Virus record (IMG/VR): IMGVR_UViG_3300047361_000192
Coordinates: 1-48,863 of that record
Direction: 5' to 3' (one strand)
Length of the DNA stretch: 48,863 nt
Source of the DNA: a virus
Shown here: piece by piece, positions 15,345 through 23,722 of the stretch
Layout of the letters: every line of letters starts with the position of its first letter
Numbering within the stretch: the first letter of the stretch is position 1
Position numbers and translations under genes: made by a program
The notes under the pieces: generated by a model
Database searches by the model: none
The model's input: only the letters and a program-made list of their open reading frames with translations
Told to the model about the DNA's origin: nothing

Positions 15345-16900
15345 TATAGTTCCTCTACTGGCAGATATGTACCACTATCATCAATTTCTACCTGAATAGG
15401 TTGACTTGCTTTAATTGTTACTGGAATATCTATGTCATCAATAACAATTTGTTCGGTGGTAACTTCGATATTGGGAGTAATGACTGGAAGTTCATCACGT
15501 AGTTTATCTTCTGATGATGGAATCTCAATAGCATCAGGTGTCTGGTCAATGTTAATAGGCACAATAAGTTGATCAATAGCAGTTAAACCAGCCTGTCCAA
15601 CTGCATACAAAACATATGAAATAGAGCGTGGTCCTCTATCATGATATGTAACATAATGAGTATATGTGCTATTCGCAGATTGTCCTGGTCCAAGATTAAC
15701 AGGACTTACAGGTGGTGCTGCGGTGTTATTATCCAGATCAGTTTCTAGTATTTGCAACTCATAAGTTGTTACTGCTTTCACCATCTCATGAGAAATAGTT
15801 ACGTTGTCTCCATAATTTACCACTATAGGACCATTAATCGCAACTTCTGGTGGATCAACTACAACAACTGTGACTGTTCCGCTACCAGTTCCACCAGGAC
15901 CAGAAGCAGACAGAGTATATGTGGTGGTTACTGTTGGAGAAATATTTTGGTAAGAATTTAGATTAGTAACACCAATTCCATTATCAATAGTAACTGAATT
16001 TACACTACCAGATACATTCCAACGCAGTGTTGTATTAGCACCACTAACAATCTCACTATCATCTACATTAAATTGTATACTGGGAGGTTGATAAACAGTG
16101 AGGGTCCTACTAACAGACGCATTTGTATATCCATAATAATTTCCAGTAAGAGTATATGATGTAGAAGTGGTAGGACTTACTGATTGACTTCCACTGCCAC
16201 CAACATTACCGAGACCAGTTATATTTTGAGAGGTAGAGTTATATGCACTCCATGATATTGTGGCGCTTTGTCCTCGAATAATAGAACTAGGACTAATACT
16301 CAAACTTACACTTGGAGTAGGATATGTACACCCAGAATTAACATTAGCACTTGGATTATAGTTAGAGGCATTTGGATCAGTACACCCGTATACAGTATAG
16401 TTACATCCTGTGCTGGGTTGATTTGCCCATCCGTTATAGTTAGTAGCATTGGGATCTTTGCATCCATAGACGAGAATAGGAGAATACCACGCAATACCCT
16501 CGAATACATATCCGCTAGGTGTACTACTACTAGTGTCATATCTATGGTCGCCAGTAGAACTTTTATAATATCTATAGATTGCTTGGCGATATGGTCCATT
16601 GCTCGTAAATGCCACACCAATAATACCTTCACGACGATAGTTTTGAGGAGTACCAGATGAAGTCTTGAATAGGTGATCATTGATGCTAGAACTCCAAAAT
16701 CTGTAGACATAAGACACACTTTGACCATTAATTCCAGTAGAACTCATGCCCATGAATAGGTTCCATACATTAGTTCCAGTCTGGTAGTATGCACCCAAAG
16801 ATTCTCCACCAGGATTTGAGGTATAAAAAGAATCCCCGCCAGGATTATTAGGGTTAAAAAACGAATCAAATCTATGTAGTTGTCCAGCACTTCCCGCCAT
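15344..16900 (-). CDS. Adhesin paralog 2, DUF5648-like tip, 518 aa
   Basis: The N-terminal 150 residues carry two or three repeats of the form YRYYKSSTGDHRYDTSSS followed by GYVFEGIAWY, which resembles the DUF5648 repeat found in extracellular hydrolases and lectin-like proteins. Two GC-DPNA-NYN cysteine linkers follow (GCKDPNATNYNG, GCTDPNASNYNP). The shaft has Ig-like domains with Pro-Pro junctions and the protein ends with the shared foot AIEIPSSEDKLRDE. It overlaps paralog 1 by one base (TAATG). The tip could bind a glycan; this is inference from the domain type. Confidence 0.75.
   Translation of the reverse strand: MAGSAGQLHRFDSFFNPNNPGGDSFYTSNPGGESLGAYYQTGTNVWNLFMGMSSTGINGQSVSYVYRFWSSSINDHLFKTSSGTPQNYRREGIIGVAFTSNGPYRQAIYRYYKSSTGDHRYDTSSSTPSGYVFEGIAWYSPILVYGCKDPNATNYNGWANQPSTGCNYTVYGCTDPNASNYNPSANVNSGCTYPTPSVSLSISPSSIIRGQSATISWSAYNSTSQNITGLGNVGGSGSQSVSPTTSTSYTLTGNYYGYTNASVSRTLTVYQPPSIQFNVDDSEIVSGANTTLRWNVSGSVNSVTIDNGIGVTNLNSYQNISPTVTTTYTLSASGPGGTGSGTVTVVVVDPPEVAINGPIVVNYGDNVTISHEMVKAVTTYELQILETDLDNNTAAPPVSPVNLGPGQSANSTYTHYVTYHDRGPRSISYVLYAVGQAGLTAIDQLIVPINIDQTPDAIEIPSSEDKLRDELPVITPNIEVTTEQIVIDDIDIPVTIKASQPIQVEIDDSGTYLPVEEL
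15477..15523 (-). repeat. 47-bp direct repeat in paralog 2 foot (copy 2)
   Basis: Identical to 14116-14162. The spacing between copies is 1361 bases, almost exactly one gene unit, so a crossover here would fuse the N-terminal part of paralog 2 to the foot of paralog 1 and delete one tip. Confidence 0.85.
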
Positions 16901-16902
16901 GT

Positions 16903-18573
16903 CTAGATCTCCCTAACCTCTTGGAATGTACCGCTATCATCTATCTCAACCTGAATAGGTTGATCTGCTTTGATTTCAACAGGAACATCAATATCATCAA
17001 CCACAATTTGTTCTGATGTTACTACCGCATCAGGTGTAATAACTGGTTGTTCGTCACGAAGTTTATCTTCTGATGATGGAATATCAATAGCATCAGGTGT
17101 TCTATCGATATTGATTGATACATTGAAAAGAGCAGTAGAATACAATCCAGCATCACCAATGACATATAACTGGAACAAAATAACATCTGGTCCAAAGTCA
17201 TCATAATCTGGTTGGAATAAAATGCTTCCTTGACTAGTATTTCCTGCTGGCACAGTTGTATACAAGGTCCAATCTGGATCTGGATTACCTTGACTGACAT
17301 ATTTTCTCAATAACTGTGGTGGTTCAGTAGCATTTGTTGTGCTATATGTCAGGAGTATATCATTACCATAATCAACAGATATTGGACCATTTAAGGAAGC
17401 TTCTGGAGGATACACAACCTCAACAGTAATCTGGTCTGTATCACTTCCACCAAGACCGCTAGCAACTGCCGTATATGTTGTAGTTTGTGTAGGTTGGAGT
17501 GCTATACTTGAAACAAGATTGGTCGATCCAACTCCAGGATTGATATTAACAGTATTAGCATCTCCAGTAGTTACCCACGATAAGGTAAAAACATCTCCAA
17601 CTGTAATCTGGGGTTTATCTACTGATAATATAATTTCTGGCGGTATCTTGATATCAACAGGAATACTTTGCGCTACTGTTCCACCAGGTCCACTTGCAGT
17701 TAATGTATAAGTTGCATCTTGAGAGGGAGTAAATGTACCACTACCAGAAGTAGATGATGATCCAGGTTCTGGAGTAATATTTACGCTCGAAACTGCACCA
17801 GTAACATTCCACTGCATCTGGAAAGAATTTCCAAGAATTAGTGTAGAAGGATTGATTGTAAATACACTAATCGTTGGTGGTGGATTTGTATATGATAGAA
17901 CACCATATCCGTTACCAAAGTTTCCATAACCACTGTTAGTAATCCAACCAATATCTCCATTATTATACCACCCAGAGTTGCCCCCAATACCAGCATATCC
18001 ATTAGTGGTTGTTGCACCTCCATATCCACCAGCGCCACCAGCAGTTGATCCACCACCACCACCGCCACGGTGACCAGCAGGGGCAGTTCCACCTGTTCTC
18101 CAGCTCGGAGAACTACTAGTGCCTCCACCACCAATACCACGACCAGCAGAATAATATCCACTAACACCAGTTTGGTTATCAAACCTACCAGCACCACCAC
18201 CGCCACCGACCCATGCGATGTATCTTCCTAATCCACTATCGTAAACGCCAGAAGCTCCGCCTCCGCCACCACCAGAACGGTGACCCCTACCACCACCTGC
18301 TAATGGAGAACCACCACCAGATCCACCAGGATTCTGGGGTCCTTGTCCTTTAGCACCTGCAGAACCGAGATAGAAAGTTAAATTATATGCATAAGATCTT
18401 GTTGCAATAGTAAAGTTACCTGCTCTACCAAAACCACCACGCGAATGATTCCATGTAGTAGATTGAGATCCTCCACCATTTGCTGCAGCCACTGTAAAGG
18501 TTACGTTAGTAGCATATGCTGGGACCGACCAAGTAATACTTCCAGGACTAAATTTACTAAAACTTACAGTCAT
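16903..18573 (-). CDS. Adhesin paralog 3, glycine-rich tip, 556 aa
   Basis: The N-terminal ~70 residues form a beta domain (FSPGSITWSVPAYATNVTF), followed by about 150 residues dominated by glycine runs (GGGGGGASG, GGGGGGST), which may fold as a polyglycine-II-type sandwich as in some phage receptor-binding tips. Then come Ig-like domains with NPPPT, KIPPEI and VYPPEA junctions and the shared foot AIDIPSSEDKLRDE. It lacks the cysteine linker of paralogs 1, 2 and 4. The gap to paralog 2 is two bases. Inferred host-contact fibre. Confidence 0.75.
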   Translation of the reverse strand: MTVSFSKFSPGSITWSVPAYATNVTFTVAAANGGGSQSTTWNHSRGGFGRAGNFTIATRSYAYNLTFYLGSAGAKGQGPQNPGGSGGGSPLAGGGRGHRSGGGGGGASGVYDSGLGRYIAWVGGGGGAGRFDNQTGVSGYYSAGRGIGGGGTSSSPSWRTGGTAPAGHRGGGGGGSTAGGAGGYGGATTTNGYAGIGGNSGWYNNGDIGWITNSGYGNFGNGYGVLSYTNPPPTISVFTINPSTLILGNSFQMQWNVTGAVSSVNITPEPGSSSTSGSGTFTPSQDATYTLTASGPGGTVAQSIPVDIKIPPEIILSVDKPQITVGDVFTLSWVTTGDANTVNINPGVGSTNLVSSIALQPTQTTTYTAVASGLGGSDTDQITVEVVYPPEASLNGPISVDYGNDILLTYSTTNATEPPQLLRKYVSQGNPDPDWTLYTTVPAGNTSQGSILFQPDYDDFGPDVILFQLYVIGDAGLYSTALFNVSINIDRTPDAIDIPSSEDKLRDEQPVITPDAVVTSEQIVVDDIDVPVEIKADQPIQVEIDDSGTFQEVREI

Positions 18574-19916
18574 AGCTCTCTTATGTTATACCAGACATTA
18601 GAATTATCGATCTCAACCTGAACAGGAAAATTAGATTTAACTTCTACAGGAATATCTATATCATCAACAACAATCTGTTCACTAGTAACCTCAACATCAG
18701 GGGTAATAACTGGTTGCTCATCTCTCAATTTATCTTCAATTGAGGGAATATCAATAGCATCTGGTGTTTGATCGATACTAACAGGAACGGTAACTTGCCT
18801 AATCCTTATCAATCCTCCTTGACCATTAGCAGTCATAGTAACAATAATTGCCATAGGTCCACGATTTCCCCAGACTGGAGTATATTCATATAAAGATGCG
18901 TCAGTAGAAGTAGTGAAATTATAAGTGGTATCACTATTATCTAAATCTCTCTGTATCACCTCTACATCTACACTATTTGCATTTGTTACTTCGTAAGAAA
19001 AATTAATAGTTTCCTGACCATATGGTACTACAATTGGACCACTAACTTCTAGTGATGGTGGTTGAATTACTGTTAAAGTGAGTTGTTCACTAGTAGATCC
19101 AGCAACACCATTAGCAGTAAGCGTATATGTGGTTGTCAGTGTTGGTTGTACTATTGCATTACTACTCAACAATGTCGCTCCAATGCTAGGACTGATAGTC
19201 ATAGTGCTGGCATCACCACTAGTTGACCACCATAATCTAGTATTTCCTCCAAGAACAATAGTATTTGTATCAAAATATGCTGTAATTTGTGGTGGTATAT
19301 ACACAGTCTGCTGCAAGCTCGTTGATCTACTTCCCCCATTCCATGATACTGTGAATGTATATGTGCCAGAACTTTGGGGTTGTATACTACTACTACCAGA
19401 TGTATTTACATTACCAATACCAGTTACTGTTGCACTTTGCATGTACTGTCCATAAGAAGTAGACCACGATATATTAGTGCTTTGTCCTCTGATAAGTGGA
19501 TTATTACTAGAAGTAAGATATAGTGTTGGGTTTACAACAACACAAGATCCATCATCTACTTGTGCAGATGGATTGTAATTAATTGCAGCACTGTTTGTAC
19601 ATCCATATACAGGTGTGGGACTACGATACTGACTGTTATTAATAAATCCACCATTGTTGACATATATGATCATGTCATTGTAGTCACCATCAGCTCCAGC
19701 ACCTTGTCTATCGTCAAGACCAAGTGTGTTGTTGTTTAGTCTTCGCATGGCAACATTGCCAGGACCGCTACCATTAGCAGATAGATTGTATGTTTGATTC
19801 CACCCAACATTTACAGTTCTACTACCACTATTGGGACCAATAGTTCCACCAGGCATACCATATAGGTAGTTACTGTCTCCTGCGTTTCTAGACCATGAAA
19901 TACTAACTTGTGGCAT
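18570..19916 (-). CDS. Adhesin paralog 4, calcium-loop tip, 448 aa
   Basis: The N-terminal ~100 residues include DRQGAGADGDYNDMIIYVNN. The D-x-D-x-N-D spacing followed by hydrophobic strand resembles the calcium-binding site of DUF4114 domains in cyanobacterial and other surface proteins. A GCTNSAAINYNPSAQVDDGSC linker follows, then Ig-like domains with YIPPQI and IQPPSL junctions, then the foot AIDIPSIEDKLRDE. It overlaps paralog 3 by four bases. Calcium dependence is inferred from the motif alone. Confidence 0.75.
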   Translation of the reverse strand: MPQVSISWSRNAGDSNYLYGMPGGTIGPNSGSRTVNVGWNQTYNLSANGSGPGNVAMRRLNNNTLGLDDRQGAGADGDYNDMIIYVNNGGFINNSQYRSPTPVYGCTNSAAINYNPSAQVDDGSCVVVNPTLYLTSSNNPLIRGQSTNISWSTSYGQYMQSATVTGIGNVNTSGSSSIQPQSSGTYTFTVSWNGGSRSTSLQQTVYIPPQITAYFDTNTIVLGGNTRLWWSTSGDASTMTISPSIGATLLSSNAIVQPTLTTTYTLTANGVAGSTSEQLTLTVIQPPSLEVSGPIVVPYGQETINFSYEVTNANSVDVEVIQRDLDNSDTTYNFTTSTDASLYEYTPVWGNRGPMAIIVTMTANGQGGLIRIRQVTVPVSIDQTPDAIDIPSIEDKLRDEQPVITPDVEVTSEQIVVDDIDIPVEVKSNFPVQVEIDNSNVWYNIREL

Positions 19917-21421
19917 TAGATTTGCCTCACATCATACCAGACATCACCGTTCTCGATTTCAACCTGAATGGGATAATCAGACTTAATCTCAACAGGGATA
20001 TCAATATCCTCAACCACAATCTGTTCTGTTGTAACCTCAACGTTAGGTGTGACAACAGGCGCTTCATCTCTCAACTTATCTTCAGTTGAGGGAATATCAA
20101 TAGCATCTGGTGTCTGGTCGATATTGACAGGAATAACTACTTGCTCATATGCCAGCAATCCACCATATCCATTGGCAGTAAACAAAAATGTTACTGATGT
20201 TGGACCAAAATTATCATATGCAGGAGTATATGAAAAATCTGTAATCTCAACCAGATCACCATTACTACCTGGAATAGTTACTGAAGCTTCCTGTTCTTGA
20301 CTCTGATTTGTATTAAGATATGCAGTAGTAAAACTAACACCACCAGGTACATTTGTAGCACTGACGCTAAAAGCCATGTCATCCAAATAGTCAACAACAA
20401 TTGGACCAGAAACACTCAATGATGGTGGTGGCAATACTGTTAGCACAGCAGTGTCACTACCTGTTCCACCAGCACCAGTAGCAGTTCCTGTATAAACTAC
20501 AGATTGTGTTGGTGTAACTATTTGACTACCCGTCAGGTTAGTAACACCAATTCCATTATCAATAGACATTTGACTAGCATCACCACTAACATTCCAGAAC
20601 AATTCAGCACTTTCTCCCAAAACAATAGTGTCATTGTCAAAATACATGTTAACTATTGGTGGAATTAATACCGTAACTGTAACTGTATCCTGTGTTGTAT
20701 ATGCTGGATTAATTGCATTAATTGTCCAATTTCCTGATCCTGATGGAGTAATAGCTAAAGATCCACTCGTACTTACATTACCTATTCCACTAATGTTAAC
20801 ACTATCAATATCGCCAGATGTAGTCCAGGTTAATGTAGTGGAGCTTCCTAAAATGATAGAAGAAGGATTGGCACTTATACTAGCAGCAGGTCTATCATAA
20901 GTGGTTTGATTGATATAAATCCCGCCAACATAACCTCTTCTTCTATTACCATTACCACCCTGCACTCCACCTTGTCCGATAGTCCAACCTACGCTTTGAC
21001 CACCAACAGCACCATTTGATCCTCGATAATATGTTGCGATTGACGCACCGCCGCCACCACCACCGCCAGAGTTTGGCGGACCTCGCCACTGTCCTGCACC
21101 ACCAAATCCATATGGTCCATAACCAGACGCAGCACGCAAAAACTCACCACCAGAATTATTGATCTGACCATTCCTACCATAGGAATAGTTTCCGTATCCA
21201 CCATAACCACCACGATTTAGTTCGCCAGCTCTACCACCTTGAGACCATAATCCTGTTGTGTTGAGTCTGGTATCGCCACCATTTTGAGGAATTCTACCAG
21301 CTCCAGCAAAAGGTCTAGCACCACCTCCACCACCAGCAACAGTAATATACTGGACGTATTTTACATCAGCTCTTAATGTTAAGCTACTACTATAAGTATA
21401 TTGACTGTTGTATTGAGCCAT
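19916..21421 (-). CDS. Adhesin paralog 5, second glycine-rich tip, 501 aa
   Basis: Residues 1-45 form a strand-rich N-terminus (YSSSLTLRADVKYVQYITVA). Residues 30-180 are glycine-rich with GGGGGARPFAGAG and NSGGGGGGGAS blocks, different in detail from paralog 3. The Ig-like shaft has LIPPIV and LPPPSL junctions, and the protein ends with AIDIPSTEDKLRDEAPVV. It is the first of the five to be transcribed and overlaps paralog 4 by one base. It follows the 305-residue collar gene without a separate promoter. Two glycine-rich paralogs in one array suggest they bind distinct receptors. Confidence 0.75.
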   Translation of the reverse strand: MAQYNSQYTYSSSLTLRADVKYVQYITVAGGGGGARPFAGAGRIPQNGGDTRLNTTGLWSQGGRAGELNRGGYGGYGNYSYGRNGQINNSGGEFLRAASGYGPYGFGGAGQWRGPPNSGGGGGGGASIATYYRGSNGAVGGQSVGWTIGQGGVQGGNGNRRRGYVGGIYINQTTYDRPAASISANPSSIILGSSTTLTWTTSGDIDSVNISGIGNVSTSGSLAITPSGSGNWTINAINPAYTTQDTVTVTVLIPPIVNMYFDNDTIVLGESAELFWNVSGDASQMSIDNGIGVTNLTGSQIVTPTQSVVYTGTATGAGGTGSDTAVLTVLPPPSLSVSGPIVVDYLDDMAFSVSATNVPGGVSFTTAYLNTNQSQEQEASVTIPGSNGDLVEITDFSYTPAYDNFGPTSVTFLFTANGYGGLLAYEQVVIPVNIDQTPDAIDIPSTEDKLRDEAPVVTPNVEVTTEQIVVEDIDIPVEIKSDYPIQVEIENGDVWYDVRQI

Positions 21422-21422
21422 A

Positions 21423-22340
21423 TCAAAACTTGATAATGTAATGTACCATAATGAAAGGAGTTACAACCTGGTTCAATACTTCTAAATTAGTTGTGTCAAC
21501 ATCGATGTATGATTCCATGTCATCTAGTGGAATATTAGCAGCAGGGAAAGAATAACTGAAGTTTTGAGAGTAAGTGAAAGGTTTTGAAATTCTGTGATCG
21601 TGACTAGGTGAACCTCTCTGAACGTTTGGTTGAGTTTCATCCAAAATATTTTCTGCCTCTACATTTGCACTATATGCTGTGGAGCTGTCGCCAGTTAGTC
21701 CATCACCATCAATACGATATTGAGACGCTGTGGTGTTTAGAACGTGTGAGTCAGCCTCATGTTGATGTGCTTGATACTGTTCAATAGAAAGAATCTCTGG
21801 ACTTACATAAGAGGGCATGTTGTACTTGATATTGCCTCTAAAAGGAATAGATGTTTGTGCAGTAAGTTTCATGCCATCACCAGTATTAGAGACGTAATTT
21901 GTAAATAGTCTTTCGCCAAGAGGTGTCTGTGGAGTTACTTCAACACCAACCTTATTCTGGTTGGGCTTGTTCTCCATTGTTGTATCACGATACTCACCAG
22001 ATCCTCTACCACCGATGATAACTTTAGATCCTAGGTCAGGTATCTGAAATGTTCCAAGATCTCCTGTGTCAGCATCTGGATCACGTAGAACTGCATTTTC
22101 TTTTGCAAATCTACATTCGGTTCCTACACCTAAAATTTTAGACAATAGCAGATAATCTTTTACATTTAGAATAGATCCATCACACCTCAAAAATCCACCA
22201 GGAATATTATCTCTGAATACTGCCGTACTAGGATCATTATTAAATCCCATTCCGTAAACAGTATGCATCTGAATAGTTCCAGGAACACCACCCCAGTGAG
22301 ATTTCTGTCTGGCGTAATTAGTAGATATTGACTTTGCCAT
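21423..22340 (-). CDS. Tail collar fibre protein, 305 aa
   Basis: Contains a phage tail collar domain (IPGGFLRCDGSILNVKDYLLL, about residues 47-67; FQIPDLGSKVIIGG about 98-111). Downstream are two histidine motifs, AHQHEADSH and SHDHRI, similar to the H-x-H iron or zinc sites that knit T4 gp12 and gp37 trimers. The C-terminus FIMVHYIIKF resembles the ends of the other two collar proteins here. A short tail fibre or fibre tip is likely. It abuts the neighbouring collar gene with one base between. Confidence 0.75.
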   Translation of the reverse strand: MAKSISTNYARQKSHWGGVPGTIQMHTVYGMGFNNDPSTAVFRDNIPGGFLRCDGSILNVKDYLLLSKILGVGTECRFAKENAVLRDPDADTGDLGTFQIPDLGSKVIIGGRGSGEYRDTTMENKPNQNKVGVEVTPQTPLGERLFTNYVSNTGDGMKLTAQTSIPFRGNIKYNMPSYVSPEILSIEQYQAHQHEADSHVLNTTASQYRIDGDGLTGDSSTAYSANVEAENILDETQPNVQRGSPSHDHRISKPFTYSQNFSYSFPAANIPLDDMESYIDVDTTNLEVLNQVVTPFIMVHYIIKF

Positions 22341-22341
22341 T

Positions 22342-23718
22342 TTAGTATGCTCTGATGATGTATATGCAGGAAAGTGTTGGTTGTGAGATGTTCATATCTA
22401 TTTGCAATGCTCTCTCATTCTGTGTATTATCTACATTGACTGTACCAGGCAAGTTAACGTCAGTGATAATACTAGTTGCAGGTCTCAAACCACCAGAGTC
22501 AAACTCAATATCAAACTCTCCGTGATCATGTGCTTCAATGGAATCACCTACATTACCACCTAAACCCAGATCATTAGAGGTAAAATTAACTCCAGCATGA
22601 CTCATCATCGTAGCACGAACTTGTGATGCTGTTTGATTTGAAGAATCATAGTAGTTCTTAAGACCAGAAGGAATATTAAAACTACCACCACGAGCTGCAG
22701 CTGGAACCGCACGATTAGAATCCAAAAATGGTCCTTCAGGTCTTAAATTAGTTACAGCAAATTGACTTGAAATTGGAGATCCTAGTACGGATTGGGGTTT
22801 CATGTTAACGGGAGGGTTCTCCGATCTCACATGTGCTACAACAACACCCTGCGATCCTCCATTATATCCAGATGGTATTGTAGCATTAGCTGCTGGCCAA
22901 GTAAACATGTAATCAAGTTCTGCACCAGCTGGAGTTGTACTACCAGTTACATTACCAGCTGCGAGTCCAGGAGCAGCATTAACATTACTAGTCGAACCAT
23001 CACCAGCACTATCATCAGACCAACCAAAGTAATAAGTATCTCCTGTTTGACCACCACCCTCGTTATCAACGTGTGAGTGATATAAGGTGTACGCAATATT
23101 CTCGTAACCAGCAACACCATCTCCAGGTAATTGTGGATTCTGAACCTCCAGAGTTGGATATGTTCCTGGGTGATTATGTCTCTTGACGTGCTTTCTTCCT
23201 AATTTTCTGGGACCAGTATAAACTGTAGCAACACCTTCTCCATCTTCTTTTGTGTTGCCTGTAATTTTTCCTTGGTATCCAGTTCTGTCATCTGCATTGA
23301 TATTAAAGATAACATCAATAGTGACATTTGTGAAGATAGTAGTAATACCATTATCCTCATTGTCACCGATAATTGGCGACATAATAGTGAGCGCATCAGG
23401 ATCTATATCTGCATCCCTACCAGTACCACCAGATGCTCTGGGAGCAAAGTAAGAAGTTTCAATATCCATCAAAGCTTTTTCATTCAAATCAGGGAGTTTA
23501 ATTGTCCCAGTATAATTTGGGAAATTTCCTGTAATAGATCCACCTAAAGCATCATATGTATTACCAACTGCTTGTGTAAGCAATGGATAATCTGCAGCAT
23601 CTACAACACCACCACTACATAAAATCCACCCAGGAGGGATGTCACTCAACCCTCCCGTCCATGGCATGATGGTTCCAACCACTGCCGCTCTTGCTGTCTT
23701 TGACTCCTGGTAGAACAT
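22342..23718 (-). CDS. Tail collar fibre protein, 458 aa
   Basis: The N-terminus carries the collar domain: PWTGGLSDIPPGWILCSGG then DAADYPLLTQAVGNTY and IKLPDLNEKALM, about residues 18-88. Three H-x-H motifs follow (KRHNHPG, LYHSHVD, EAHDHGE), more than in the other collar proteins. It ends SCIYIIRAY. These features match a trimeric metal-stabilised fibre tip. The gene lies four bases downstream of the giant fibre gene, so both are on the same transcript. It could be a paralog of the 305-residue collar protein after domain insertion. Confidence 0.75.
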   Translation of the reverse strand: MFYQESKTARAAVVGTIMPWTGGLSDIPPGWILCSGGVVDAADYPLLTQAVGNTYDALGGSITGNFPNYTGTIKLPDLNEKALMDIETSYFAPRASGGTGRDADIDPDALTIMSPIIGDNEDNGITTIFTNVTIDVIFNINADDRTGYQGKITGNTKEDGEGVATVYTGPRKLGRKHVKRHNHPGTYPTLEVQNPQLPGDGVAGYENIAYTLYHSHVDNEGGGQTGDTYYFGWSDDSAGDGSTSNVNAAPGLAAGNVTGSTTPAGAELDYMFTWPAANATIPSGYNGGSQGVVVAHVRSENPPVNMKPQSVLGSPISSQFAVTNLRPEGPFLDSNRAVPAAARGGSFNIPSGLKNYYDSSNQTASQVRATMMSHAGVNFTSNDLGLGGNVGDSIEAHDHGEFDIEFDSGGLRPATSIITDVNLPGTVNVDNTQNERALQIDMNISQPTLSCIYIIRAY

Positions 23719-23722
23719 TAAA

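Noticed and set aside
18000-18320. Dense CCACCA/GGTGGT repeats resembling a microsatellite or CRISPR
   Set aside because: They are in-frame codons for polyglycine in the adhesin tip, with irregular spacing and no repeat-spacer structure. A similar stretch at 21040-21330 has the same cause.
13986-21421. Diversity-generating retroelement behind the variable tips
   Set aside because: No reverse transcriptase and no template/variable repeat pair with adenine-biased differences is visible in the window.
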